Shown here: piece after piece, positions 36,181 through 44,568 of the stretch | How the letters are laid out: every line of letters begins with the position of its first letter | Numbering within the stretch: the stretch's first letter is position 1 | Assembly (NCBI GenBank): GCA_964577985.1 | Contig: CAZOAR010000008.1 | Location: 7,948-71,947, forward strand | DNA length: 64,000 nucleotides | Source of the DNA: CAZOAR01 sp964577985 | GTDB lineage: Bacteria; Gemmatimonadota; CAZMKB01; CAZNLH01 | Reading direction: 5' to 3' | Notes under the pieces: generated by a model | What the model was told of the DNA's origin: nothing | Database searches by the model: none | The model's input: the letters and a program-made list of their open reading frames with translations, nothing else | Translations under genes and position numbers: made by a program

Positions 36181-36563
36181 TCCTTCACCTCCTCGGCCTC
36201 TGCGACTTTTTCGGTCTTGAGATCGCTCTCCTGAGTCTCATCTGCCTGCTCTTCCGGCGGCGGCTCCGCTTCAGCGGGCTCCCGTTTGGCCACGATCAGA
36301 TATCGGAGAATTTCTTCGTCATGCTTGATGCTCTCCTTGAAGTTGAGCAGATCTTCCGATTCAGCCTCGAAGTTGATTACAACGTAGTATCCGGCGTCCT
36401 TCTTCCTGATGTCATAGGCGAGCTTGCGCTTACCCCATTGAGCCACCTTCTGGATCTCTCCGCCGTTACTCCTTATCCTCTCCTCGATGAACTTCGACTT
36501 CTCGACAAAGGCCGTCGAATCAAGACCCGGGTCGAGGATTATCACCATTTCATAGTTCTTCAT
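36177..36563 (-). CDS. rpsF: 30S ribosomal protein S6
   Basis: The 128-residue protein starts MKNYEMVIILDPGLD and contains QKVAQWGKRKLAYDI and YYVVINFEAESEDL, the S6 hallmarks. The tail is acidic (EEQADETQESDLKTEK), longer than in many S6. The start at 36563 is preceded by AGAGGT; the frame runs back to 36692 without similarity. It binds S18 as a heterodimer. Its leader contains two predicted hairpins that could mediate autoregulation by S6:S18. Confidence 0.96.
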   Translation of the reverse strand: MKNYEMVIILDPGLDSTAFVEKSKFIEERIRSNGGEIQKVAQWGKRKLAYDIRKKDAGYYVVINFEAESEDLLNFKESIKHDEEILRYLIVAKREPAEAEPPPEEQADETQESDLKTEKVAEAEEVKE

Positions 36564-36590
36564 ACCTCTTCTTTCCTCCCTTCGGACATG

Positions 36591-36614
36591 GCTTCGGTTC
36601 TCCATGACCGAAGC
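36591..36614 (-). promoter_or_regulatory. Hairpin immediately upstream of rpsF (candidate S6:S18 autoregulatory element)
   Basis: An 8-base perfect stem (GCTTCGGT with ACCGAAGC, loop of 8) lies about 28 bases before the rpsF start, with a CCGAAGG between it and the ribosome site. S6:S18 complexes of other bacteria bind a leader hairpin with a CCG sequence; this is a candidate for the same control, not a demonstrated one. Confidence 0.4.
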
Positions 36615-36667
36615 AGGGCTAACGAATTGCTCACCACTACACAACATACATTGTCGGTACGCTTCTA

Positions 36668-36719
36668 ACTGAATTGAACCGCGGTCCGACAAAAGCAGGT
36701 CTGTCGGTTCCAGTTCAGT
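36668..36719 (-). promoter_or_regulatory. Long imperfect hairpin in the ychF-rpsF gap
   Basis: The outer arms (36668-36680 with 36706-36719) pair with few mismatches, and an inner CCGACA/TGTCGG stem lies between. It is followed by no T run on the minus strand, so it is more likely a leader structure or a ychF-proximal processing hairpin than a terminator. Confidence 0.35.
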
Positions 36720-36753
36720 CGTTAAAGGCCACGCGAAGCATCAGCCGTTGATT

Positions 36754-37839
36754 TCAGGATCTGAAATGAATCAGCACCACATCCCCATCCTTGACCGTAT
36801 ATCCGCTGCCCTCGACACTGACCCTCCCCGATTCACGCGCCCGGGACATTCCGCCGTGAGCAAGGAGATCCTGACAAGACACAACCTCGGCCTTGATAAA
36901 ACCTCTTTCCAGGTCGGAGTGGATCTTCCCGGCTGCCGCTCCCACGGATGTCCCCTCTCTTACCATCCATCCACGGGTCTCTTCACCCTTGATGGTGTAG
37001 AACATAATCAGGTTTAGGAGCCTCGCCCCCTCGCGGATCAGGCGATCGACAGGGCGGATCTCCATGTCAAGCTCGCTTCTGAACTCCATCTCCTCGCCCG
37101 GTGGCATCTCCGAGAGTTCGCCTTCGAGCTTGACACTCACCGGAATGACTGTCTCATCACAGAGATAATCGACAACTGCATTGATCCTCTTTTTCGAGGA
37201 AGGTTCCGATTTCCAGCCCTCGCTGACGTTAAGAAGATAGATGACCGGTTTCGCCGACAGGAGCGAGACCTCTGCCTGATCCGGGTTCTCCTCGGCCAGC
37301 CAGTCTCTCAAACCTTCAAGATCGAGGGCGGAGAGGAATTCTTCTATCCGTGAGAGGTTCTCTCTCTCCTCGGCTCCGCTCTTGTCTCCCCTCTTTATCG
37401 CACTGTCCAGTTTTCCGATGCGCCTGCCAATGACCTCGAGATCGGCCATGGCCATCTCGGACCTGATGATATCCAGGTCTCTGACGGGATCGACGCTCCC
37501 CGCCACGTGGGCGACCTCTCCCTCGAAGCATCTCACAACATGTACAATTCCGTCGACCTCTCGTACCCTGGCGAGGAATTGATTCCCCAATCCCTCACCT
37601 CCAGCCGCGCCTTCGACAAGGCCGGCAATATCCACAAACTCTATCCTGGCAGGAGTCAACCTGGGCGGTTCCAGCAATTCTCCAAGTCGTTCCAGCCTGG
37701 GATCAGGCACCGAAACCACACCGATGTTCGGGTCTACCGTCGTGAAGGGGTAGACGTCAACATCTGCCCCCGCTCCCGTAAGCGCGTTGAACAGCGTAGA
37801 CTTTCCGACATTCGGGAGTCCGACGATTCCCAGCTTCAT
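36754..37839 (-). CDS. ychF: Ribosome-associated nucleotide-binding protein YchF (Obg family)
   Basis: The 361-residue protein is full length for YchF/OLA1. It has the P-loop GLPNVGKSTLFNAL (7-20), switch region FTTVDPNIGVV, DIAGLVEGAAGGEGLGNQFL, a coiled-coil insertion (about 130-200) and the C-terminal TGS domain ending GYTVKDGDVVLIHFR. YchF prefers ATP over GTP and binds ribosomes. It lies between hppA and rpsF, downstream of pth in this cluster, matching the frequent pth-ychF linkage. Confidence 0.97.
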   Translation of the reverse strand: MKLGIVGLPNVGKSTLFNALTGAGADVDVYPFTTVDPNIGVVSVPDPRLERLGELLEPPRLTPARIEFVDIAGLVEGAAGGEGLGNQFLARVREVDGIVHVVRCFEGEVAHVAGSVDPVRDLDIIRSEMAMADLEVIGRRIGKLDSAIKRGDKSGAEERENLSRIEEFLSALDLEGLRDWLAEENPDQAEVSLLSAKPVIYLLNVSEGWKSEPSSKKRINAVVDYLCDETVIPVSVKLEGELSEMPPGEEMEFRSELDMEIRPVDRLIREGARLLNLIMFYTIKGEETRGWMVREGTSVGAAAGKIHSDLERGFIKAEVVSCQDLLAHGGMSRARESGRVSVEGSGYTVKDGDVVLIHFRS

Positions 37840-37886
37840 GCTGATCTACCCACTTCATCATTACGGCAAAACTGTCTCGCGCGAGG

Positions 37887-39938
37887 TCAGATAAAGAGGG
37901 GTGCCAGGACCAGCGATACCACCGTCATCAATTTAATAAGTATATTAATAGACGGTCCCACTGTATCCTTCAACGGGTCACCTACAGTATCGCCCACCAC
38001 CGCGGCCTTGTGCGTATCTGAACCCTTGCCGCCGAAATTCCCTTCCTCGATATACTTCTTCGCGTTGTCCATAGCGCCGCCACTGTTAGCGGTCTGGATC
38101 CCGAGCATCAGACCCGTAACCAGGCTTCCCACCAGCAGGCCCGCCAGCGCTTCAGGACCCAGCAGGAGGCCGATAATTATCGGGACTACGATGGCCATGA
38201 TCCCGGGAAACATCATTCCATTTATAGCCGCCTTCGTGCTGATATCAACACAGGTGTTCGAATCGGGCATCACCTTTCCGTCCATCAGTCCCGGGATCTC
38301 CTTGAATTGTCTCCTCACTTCCGAGATGACTCCGTCGGCGCACTTGCTGACGGCACGAAACAGTTGTGAAGCGAACACGTATGGAAGCATTCCCCCGATG
38401 AGCAAGCCTGCAAGGACCATGGGGCGTCGCAGATCCGCAGTATCGACGTGTGCGGCGGCCATATACGCAGCGAGCAGGCCCATCGTCGCAAACGCTGCGG
38501 ACCCTATCGCAAAGCCCTTTCCTATAGCCGCAGTCGTATTGCCGACGGCGTCCAGATTGTCTGTTATATCCCTGACGGAGGGATCAAGTCCCGCCATCTC
38601 CGCTATACCACCTGCATTGTCGGCAATCGGCCCGTATGAATCGACCGAGACTATCATCCCTGTGGTGGCAAGCATTCCGAGGGCCGCCATCGCGACACCA
38701 TAAATCCCGGCGTAATGGTGTGCGACAATGACAGCGATCGCGAGGATGATTACCGGAATCGCCGTGCTTTCCATCCCCACTGCCATCCCTTCGGTCACCG
38801 TCAGTGCGGGACCCGCCTGTGATCGTTCCGCGAGCTTCTTGACAGGAGAGTACTTCGCCGAGGTGAAATACTCACTGATAAAACCGACTATCATCCCGGA
38901 CAAGACTCCGGTAATCGTCGCGTAGAATGGTCCCATGGCGCTGTACACCGTGCCTGGATTCCCGAAGCTGAACGGTACACCGAACCGCTTTACTATGGCA
39001 TAGGTCGCGATGATCGTAAGGATCGCGCTCACATACGTACCGCCCATCAATGCACTCTGGGGGTTCTTGCGGCTGAACACCTTGACATAGAATACCCCGA
39101 TGATAGAAGCGATTATCCCCACAGCCGCAATGGTGAGAGGCAGCATACGCAGGCTCTGGGCGACTTCAGCCTGGGTCAATGAGAGGCCCACGCCCACGGT
39201 GCCGGCAATCGCGAGGCTGGCGATTATCGATTCGACGTAACTCTCCAGCAGGTCTGCCCCCAGACCGGCTACATCTCCCACATTGTCTCCCACGTTGTCC
39301 GCTATCACCCCAGGGTTTCGAGGATCGTCCTCGGGTATCCCCGCCTCGATCTTTCCCACGAGATCAGCGCCCATGTCGGCGCCCTTTGTAAATATGCCTC
39401 CCCCCGATCGGGCGAAGAGCGCCATGAGGCTCGCGCCCATCGCATACCCGTTGACTATGTCAGCCTTTCCGTTGAAAAGTGTATATACGATGGTCAATCC
39501 GAGCAGTGCCAGCCCCACAACACTGAAGCCCATCACTGCACCACCGGAGACAGCTACGCTCAGGGCGGCCTTGACCCCGTCCTCCGAGGCCGCGTGTGTC
39601 GTTCTGCTGTTGGACCGGGTCGCTATGCTCATTCCTATGTAACCCGCCGACGCCGACGCTATCGCACCGATAACAAAGGCAATAGATGTCGACCACGAGA
39701 GGGAGGTCCCCTCAAACAACGACGGCGAAAACCCGATGAAGAGAGCAATAATGGCAATAAACACCAGGACGTAAGAGTATTCCCGCTTCAGGAATGCCCT
39801 GGCTCCGCCCTGGACGGCCCTGGAAATCTCCTTCATCTTTTCATTGCCCATATCCATCTTCAATACACCCATGGAGAGGTAGAGGACAAAGACAAGGGCT
39901 ATAACGCTCGCGATGAAGGGAAATAGCGTTTCGTTCAT
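37887..39938 (-). CDS. hppA: Membrane-bound ion-pumping pyrophosphatase (K+-dependent type)
   Basis: The 683-residue protein has about 16 membrane helices and the family motifs: DNVGDNVGDVAGLGADL for the pyrophosphate-Mg site and DNAGGIAEMAG near the third acidic cluster. GNTTAAIGKG has Ala at the position that distinguishes K+-dependent enzymes from K+-independent ones (Lys there). Hydrolysis of pyrophosphate drives H+ or Na+ export; the pumped ion cannot be told here. It starts one base after the pth stop region and is inserted between pth and ychF, which are usually adjacent. Coupling to tRNA and nucleotide metabolism, which make pyrophosphate, is plausible. Confidence 0.95.
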   Translation of the reverse strand: MNETLFPFIASVIALVFVLYLSMGVLKMDMGNEKMKEISRAVQGGARAFLKREYSYVLVFIAIIALFIGFSPSLFEGTSLSWSTSIAFVIGAIASASAGYIGMSIATRSNSRTTHAASEDGVKAALSVAVSGGAVMGFSVVGLALLGLTIVYTLFNGKADIVNGYAMGASLMALFARSGGGIFTKGADMGADLVGKIEAGIPEDDPRNPGVIADNVGDNVGDVAGLGADLLESYVESIIASLAIAGTVGVGLSLTQAEVAQSLRMLPLTIAAVGIIASIIGVFYVKVFSRKNPQSALMGGTYVSAILTIIATYAIVKRFGVPFSFGNPGTVYSAMGPFYATITGVLSGMIVGFISEYFTSAKYSPVKKLAERSQAGPALTVTEGMAVGMESTAIPVIILAIAVIVAHHYAGIYGVAMAALGMLATTGMIVSVDSYGPIADNAGGIAEMAGLDPSVRDITDNLDAVGNTTAAIGKGFAIGSAAFATMGLLAAYMAAAHVDTADLRRPMVLAGLLIGGMLPYVFASQLFRAVSKCADGVISEVRRQFKEIPGLMDGKVMPDSNTCVDISTKAAINGMMFPGIMAIVVPIIIGLLLGPEALAGLLVGSLVTGLMLGIQTANSGGAMDNAKKYIEEGNFGGKGSDTHKAAVVGDTVGDPLKDTVGPSINILIKLMTVVSLVLAPLFI

Positions 39939-40544
39939 TCACACCTCCCGATTCACTTGACCTGAAGTGTCTCGATTATACAGGCTCATGGCCTTGTCTA
40001 TGCCTTCTTCGAGAATGCACTCGACTGCGCTCATTGCCTGTGGGAAAAGATCATAAACTGTATTTTCTTCTTCCTCCTCGAATGGGGAGAGCACAAACGA
40101 TTCCACGTCTTCCGGTTTGTCCGGCGGAAGAATGCCGAACTTTACCCTTTTGACGTCTTCGCCCCCGATATATCGGAGGATTGAAATCATTCCCTTGTGC
40201 CCGCCCGCCCCACCGGAGGACCTTAATTTAAACTTCCCGGACGATATGTCGAGGTCATCGTAACATACGACCAGGTTCTCCACCTCGAAACTCATCAACC
40301 CCGAGAGGGTTGCCAGCGCGAGGCCACTGCGATTCATGTACGTAGTCGGCTTCACTATTGTGATCTCTTTCCCCTTGAACTCTTTCTTTGAGATAAGGAT
40401 GTTGTCGATAAGATCAAAAAGCGGGAAGTCCCATCGGTGGGCAAGATAGTCGACAAACAAGAAACCAACATTATGGCGCGTGTCCCGGTATTCCACTCCG
40501 GGGTTCCCAAGCCCGACGATGATGAATCGTTCTTTTTCTTTCAC
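39939..40544 (-). CDS. pth: Peptidyl-tRNA hydrolase
   Basis: The 201-residue protein has the Pth motifs IVGLGNPGVEYRDTRHNVGF (with the catalytic His), PTTYMNRSGLA, YDDLDISSGKFKLRSSGGAGGHKGM and GILPPDK. It cleaves peptidyl-tRNA released by stalled ribosomes. Its start overlaps the rplY stop by one base (40544), a very common rplY-pth linkage, and hppA starts just behind it. Confidence 0.97.
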   Translation of the reverse strand: MKEKERFIIVGLGNPGVEYRDTRHNVGFLFVDYLAHRWDFPLFDLIDNILISKKEFKGKEITIVKPTTYMNRSGLALATLSGLMSFEVENLVVCYDDLDISSGKFKLRSSGGAGGHKGMISILRYIGGEDVKRVKFGILPPDKPEDVESFVLSPFEEEEENTVYDLFPQAMSAVECILEEGIDKAMSLYNRDTSGQVNREV

Positions 40545-41227
40545 TATCCTTCTTTCCCGGGCTGCTCCTCACTCTTCTCTTCTTCCGCTGCAATCTCCTC
40601 ACCCTCAACTCCTGGCTCCACGCCTTCCTCTTCTTCAACTTCCACCGCGGCCTCTTCCTTTATTACCGTCGGAGGCAGTATGGTCGCGACCAACCCATCG
40701 GGATCAGAGAGCAGTTCCACACCCACCAGACCGAGATCAGCGACGTGAACGCTGTCACCAATCGCCAACTCGGTGACATCTACCTCGACCTTCTCCGGTA
40801 TATCACTGGGCAGGCACGATATCTCTACTTCTCTCATCTGGTGCTGAAGTATCCCGCCTTCGTTTCTCACACCGGTCGGCGTCCCAAGGAGCACTACCGG
40901 GACCTCCACATTAACCGTCTCCTTCATGGATATCTGCATGAAATCCAGGTGCAGGATCTTGTTTCGCCATGGATGCCTCTGGATCTCCCTCACCAGCGTC
41001 GTCAGGGGCTCTTTTGGTCCCTTCTCGATCTGCAGGCTGATGATGGTGTTCTCGACCGACACCGTCTTGAAAAGATCTTCCACTTCTTTCCCATCCACGA
41101 CGAGATTGAGGGAATCGATATTGTGACCATACACCACCGCCGGGATTTTTCCGGCATTTCGCAACTTCTTGGCGAGCTCTTTTCCCCTGCCTTCCCTCTT
41201 TGCAGCCTTTAATACTGTTTCACTCAC
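40544..41227 (-). CDS. rplY: 50S ribosomal protein L25 (CTC form)
   Basis: The 227-residue protein has the N-terminal L25 5S-rRNA-binding domain (REGRGKELAKKLRNAGKIPAVVYG; LTTLVREIQRHPWRNKILHLDFMQIS). A C-terminal TL5/CTC domain (VNVEVPVVLLGTPTGVRNEGG; DIPEKVEVDVTELAIGDSVHV) and a long acidic tail of Glu residues follow. It lies between prs and pth, the standard order. The start is at the ATG 41227. Confidence 0.96.
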   Translation of the reverse strand: MSETVLKAAKREGRGKELAKKLRNAGKIPAVVYGHNIDSLNLVVDGKEVEDLFKTVSVENTIISLQIEKGPKEPLTTLVREIQRHPWRNKILHLDFMQISMKETVNVEVPVVLLGTPTGVRNEGGILQHQMREVEISCLPSDIPEKVEVDVTELAIGDSVHVADLGLVGVELLSDPDGLVATILPPTVIKEEAAVEVEEEEGVEPGVEGEEIAAEEEKSEEQPGKEG

Positions 41228-41274
41228 TTTGTTCTCCTTTGATCACTGATTCGGATCTCATTGCATCATATCTG

Positions 41275-42219
41275 TCAATTCACAAACAGCGAGCTGACCG
41301 ATTCTCCCCTGTATATCCTGGAAATCGCCTCAGCCAGAAGAGCCGATACCGAAAGCACCCTTATCTTGCTGATCTTCTTGTCATCCGGAAGCGGAATCGT
41401 ATCTGTCACGATAAGTTCCTTTATGACTGATTCCTCAATTCTCTCTATTGCCGGTCCCGACAGGACAGGATGTGTCGCGACCGCGTATATGTCCCTTGCG
41501 CCTTCCTTTATCATCATTTCGGCGGCCTTGACAAGAGTGCCGCCGGTATCGATGAGATCGTCGAGTATAATACAGTCCTTGCCTCCAACGTCCCCGATAA
41601 TGGTAAGCACCTCCGATAAGTCGGCATTTCCCACTCGTCTCTTGTCCACTATGGCGAGGTCCGCGGAGATTCGCTTGGCGATTCCCCTGGAGCGTTTCGC
41701 GCTTCCGACATCGGGCGCGACCACGACGAAATCCTTGAGTTTGAGAGATTCGAGGTATTCAAGAAGTACCGGTGCGGCGTAAAGGTGATCCACCGGTATG
41801 TTGAAGAAACCCTGGATCTGCTCGGAATGCAGATCCATGGTGATGATTCTGTCCGCGCCCGCCAGCGTTATGAGATCTGCCACCAGTTTCGCTGTTATCG
41901 GGACCCTGGGCTGATCCTTCTTATCCGATCGGGCGTAGGCGAAATATGGGACTACCGCGGTTATGCTCTTCGCGGACGCCCTTACACAGGCATCCATGAT
42001 TATCATAAGTTCCATGATGTTATCGTTTACGGGATAACAGGTCGGCTGAATTATAAAGACCTCTCTCCGGCGGATGTTTTCCCTGATCCGGACGAACGTG
42101 TTATCATTGCTGAACTTGAAGACGTCCATCTCAGTAAGGGGAATGCCCAGGTTATCACTTATCTTTCCTGCCAGTTCCGGATTGGCGTTTCCTGTCACGA
42201 GAATGAAGTCATCTTGCAT
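41275..42219 (-). CDS. prs: Ribose-phosphate pyrophosphokinase
   Basis: The 314-residue protein is full length. It contains ILVTGNANPELA, FSNDNTFVRIRENIR, the catalytic flexible loop near YFAYARSDKKDQPRVPITAK, DLHSEQIQGFF, the ribose-5-phosphate loop KRRVG and the PRPP-binding loop CIILDDLIDTGGTLVKA. It makes PRPP from ribose 5-phosphate and ATP. The start at 42219 has GGGAGAG 4 bases upstream; the frame continues upstream to 42387 without family similarity. It lies 177 bases downstream of tRNA-Gln, a linkage seen in many bacteria. Confidence 0.96.
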   Translation of the reverse strand: MQDDFILVTGNANPELAGKISDNLGIPLTEMDVFKFSNDNTFVRIRENIRRREVFIIQPTCYPVNDNIMELMIIMDACVRASAKSITAVVPYFAYARSDKKDQPRVPITAKLVADLITLAGADRIITMDLHSEQIQGFFNIPVDHLYAAPVLLEYLESLKLKDFVVVAPDVGSAKRSRGIAKRISADLAIVDKRRVGNADLSEVLTIIGDVGGKDCIILDDLIDTGGTLVKAAEMMIKEGARDIYAVATHPVLSGPAIERIEESVIKELIVTDTIPLPDDKKISKIRVLSVSALLAEAISRIYRGESVSSLFVN

Positions 42220-42395
42220 GAATCTCTCCCATGCTGCGTTATCGGTCCCGTCCGGCGCCAGGTCCGGCATCACGGGACAGCCCCCCATGACCTCAGAACG
42301 GTATGGAGGAACTTCTATAAACATAAAAACCTGAACGACTTCAGGTCGACGCCGAAAACAGGCGCGGCACAGAGGGCTTCCCCTCAATCATATAT

Positions 42396-42466
42396 CTGCC
42401 CCCCGAGGGTTCGAACCTCGACAACAAGATCCAAAATCTTGGGTGCTGCCATTACACCAGGGGGCA
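42396..42466 (-). tRNA. tRNA-Gln (anticodon TTG)
   Basis: On the minus strand 71 bases fold into a full cloverleaf. The acceptor stem pairs TGCCCCC with GGGGGCA and has discriminator G, as expected for tRNA-Gln. The D stem is GTGT/GCAC, the anticodon stem CAAGA/TCTTG with loop TTTTGGA, the variable loop TTGT, and the T stem CGAGG/CCTCG with loop TTCGAAC. The anticodon is TTG (reads CAA). The CCA end is not encoded. Confidence 0.96.
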
Positions 42467-42480
42467 AATAGAGCCAAGTA

Positions 42481-42508
42481 AATTTACAATAATAGTCGAT
42501 AATGTCAA
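42481..42508 (-). promoter_or_regulatory. Sigma-70 promoter of tRNA-Gln (and probably prs cluster)
   Basis: TTGACA (42508-42503) and TAAATT (42486-42481) with a 16-base spacer, placing the start of transcription only a few bases before the tRNA. Confidence 0.65.
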
Positions 42509-42611
42509 TCCTTTCAAGGCATCGTCGTCCGCAGGTCCTTCTCAACTACTCTTTGCTTGACGATATACGGCTCCGCACTTACCTTAGTGGTTCTATGCAT
42601 AAATACGATAG

Positions 42612-43038
42612 CATTCGGTCAACGAGTCTATATACTTCAACTACAGCGAGTTCGGCTACCGGCGGAAGAACGTCAGGGACAACAACTCGAATGGAGTGCT
42701 GGACGACGAGGACGGTGTCGATCTAAACAGAAATTTAGGCTACATGTGGGGATATGACAATATAGGCTCGACTCCCGACATCTGGTCAGCCGTTTACCGG
42801 GGACCAGAACCCTTCTCAGAGCTGGAAACGGGGGCAACCCGGACACACATACCTCACCTATTATGCCACGTGGTTCATCGATAAAGACTGGGATATCGTC
42901 GAGGTCCAGGTCTCCAGGAACGGATCGACGTGGGATGGGATGAGCGCCAGGGGAGAACCCGCTGATTCGGGCGTCTATCTGTACACTTTGCGGGTCGGGG
43001 ATAACAGCGAGACACGCAAGAGGCTGATCGTTCGATAA
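42612..43038 (+). pseudogene. Decayed secreted M14 zinc carboxypeptidase with FlgD-like tail
   Basis: No single frame is open throughout. Frame one, after a stop at 42609, reads FNYSEFGYRRKNVRDNN, then GVDLNRNLGYMWGYDN and YRGPEPFSELETG. That is the unmistakable catalytic-Arg/zinc region of M14 carboxypeptidases. Near 42830-42840 the frame changes: a second frame reads YYATWFIDKDWDIVEVQVS, SRNGSTWDGM and a FlgD-like tail SGVYLYTLRVGD ending RKRLIVR and a stop at 43036-43038. Most of the catalytic domain, including HxxE and the later Glu, is missing, so an internal deletion plus at least one frameshift occurred. The tail shows it once carried the same C-terminal sorting domain as the two intact secreted proteins of this window. 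Confidence 0.85.
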
Positions 43039-43055
43039 CCTTCGGGATCTGACAG

Positions 43056-43097
43056 CAAAAAGGGGCCCGCCCGGACATGATACCAGGACGAGCCCCC
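43056..43097 (-). terminator. Intrinsic terminator of the CARDB gene
   Basis: On the minus strand a GC-rich hairpin (GGGGCTCGTCCTGG with the complementary arm) is followed by TTTTT at 43061-43057, starting 10 bases after the CARDB stop. Confidence 0.8.
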
Positions 43098-43106
43098 ACT
43101 TATCCC

Positions 43107-44264
43107 CTACTGCGCTACCCTCGGCTCCGGTCTGACAAAAAATTCGAATGCGTCACGGTCGATATCCCCCGCCTCACCTGTCAGGAGGTAGGGACCCGCT
43201 TCAAGAGGCGGATCGAGTGGCAGGACCGTTTCCATATCTTCGGTCCAGACATCTCCGGGGCTCAGTTCGATGTCGAACTCATCCATAAGAAGCCGGAATC
43301 CATCGTCCCCGGGGCGCGTAATCACAATCCTGAAGGGAAAATAGAAGGTCTCGTCGGTGTGGTTCGTGAGAGAACTCTCATAGAGCAGAACACCATCGGG
43401 CGGCAGTACCGCCTCTCCTGTGGGTATCATCGAGACCGATACCGGCGGCGGAGGCAGCACGTCGAACTGAACCGCCCTGTTGTTGTTTCCCTCTCGCCTC
43501 TCCCTGACCAGGTTCTCCGGGTCTACGCGCATGAAGGCTGAGTGGCGACCCGGCTCGCTGGGACGAGCCACGACCGATACACGCCTCGCCTCACGCGGAA
43601 ATAGATGATCTATCACTATTGGCGCTCCGACGGGCTCGCAATCGATCCTCACATTGACTGCAACTGGTCCCTCGACTTCCATCTCGGAATCGTTCCACAC
43701 CATTGCTTCGACAACCACATCGTCCTCAGATGTCGGTTCCGGGGGGTAGACGTTCATGTCTATAATGGTTAGATCGGGAAGCATGACCGGCGGACCCACA
43801 TGGAAGGGAGTGGACGCCCTGTTGTTATCTTCGCGGCTTTCGGGGATATCTCCTCCGGGGTCGGCCATAACGAACGCCCTGTACTCGTCAATCACCAGCG
43901 GCCTGAACGATGCCTCTACCGGGACCGCCTCCCACGGATTCAGCACGGGGATTATCCTTTCCACAGCCTCAATCCCCTCTATTCCGATGTTGATCGCGAT
44001 CGGGCCTTCCACTCTTATGTCCGAGTTGTTCCAGAGAAAGGCATGGACGACTATATCCGACTCAAAAGTCGGATTCGGTGGAAACACCTGCACGGTCAAT
44101 GCTTCCAGGTCAGGAAGGTGATCTATTCCCGCACCGCTATCCAGGACGGCTTCCAGCGAGCGGGGGCTCAACAGCAGCAACGCGACGACGATACCGAACG
44201 CGGCACTCATGATTCCGTACCCCCAATGCCCGTGAAGCATCTTTCTGATCTTCTTCACCATCAT
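43107..44264 (-). CDS. Secreted or membrane-anchored protein with tandem CARDB-like domains
   Basis: The 385-residue protein has a short basic N-terminus and a hydrophobic helix (about 17-34), a signal peptide or anchor. Two clear CARDB-like beta-sandwich domains follow (about 47-145 and 150-255), each beginning LPDL and containing the pattern VVHAFLWNNS/VVEAMVWNDSE, then DPGGDIPESREDNNRA and DPENLVRERREGNNN. A third, more divergent sandwich makes up ~260-375 (LYESSLTNHTDETFYFPFRI). CARDB domains are adhesion-type modules of bacterial surface proteins. AAAGGAG lies 5 bases before the ATG. No cell-wall anchor or FlgD-like tail is present. Confidence 0.78.
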   Translation of the reverse strand: MMVKKIRKMLHGHWGYGIMSAAFGIVVALLLLSPRSLEAVLDSGAGIDHLPDLEALTVQVFPPNPTFESDIVVHAFLWNNSDIRVEGPIAINIGIEGIEAVERIIPVLNPWEAVPVEASFRPLVIDEYRAFVMADPGGDIPESREDNNRASTPFHVGPPVMLPDLTIIDMNVYPPEPTSEDDVVVEAMVWNDSEMEVEGPVAVNVRIDCEPVGAPIVIDHLFPREARRVSVVARPSEPGRHSAFMRVDPENLVRERREGNNNRAVQFDVLPPPPVSVSMIPTGEAVLPPDGVLLYESSLTNHTDETFYFPFRIVITRPGDDGFRLLMDEFDIELSPGDVWTEDMETVLPLDPPLEAGPYLLTGEAGDIDRDAFEFFVRPEPRVAQ

Positions 44265-44439
44265 ACAACTCCTTTGTCTGATGTTCCGTGGGTCCTTGCT
44301 GAGACTGGCTCATACCGAGAACTATTCTCCATGGTACTTGCCATCCAGGGTGAGAGATCAGAGGCGGAAGGGCAAAAAGCGCAGGGTCCGTGTCTGATTC
44401 GGCAGTATCATCCGGGTTCCATCCATCCGAGATTGCCAT
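44137..44439 (-). CDS. Doubtful small protein with a perfect ribosome-binding site
   Basis: An ATG at 44439 is preceded 5 bases upstream by AAGGAGG, a perfect anti-16S match. The 100-residue product (MAISDGWNPDDTAESDTDP...) has no recognisable domain, is polar and Pro-rich, and its last ~43 codons overlap the CARDB gene in another frame. The CARDB gene has its own good ribosome site at its start. The frame may be a leader peptide or a remnant whose stop was lost. Only the 5' non-overlapping part (44265-44439) looks possibly genuine. Confidence 0.3.
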   Translation of the reverse strand: MAISDGWNPDDTAESDTDPALFALPPLISHPGWQVPWRIVLGMSQSQQGPTEHQTKELYDGEEDQKDASRALGVRNHECRVRYRRRVAAVEPPLAGSRPG

Positions 44440-44568
44440 CATCACCTCCTTCAAGGCTCTGGTGGGCGACCTCGGGCCCTGTACAACCCACTCCTCCCGA
44501 TCGCTCATCCTATCAGACGACGGAATTGTGTGAAACGTTAAATGAGCGTCCTGTTCAGAACATTTTAT

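Noticed and set aside
37507..38703. 398-codon plus-strand frame opposite ychF and hppA
   Set aside because: It spans two confidently identified genes and the gap between them on the other strand; its Ser/Ala/Pro-rich product is an antisense artefact of hydrophobic hppA codons.
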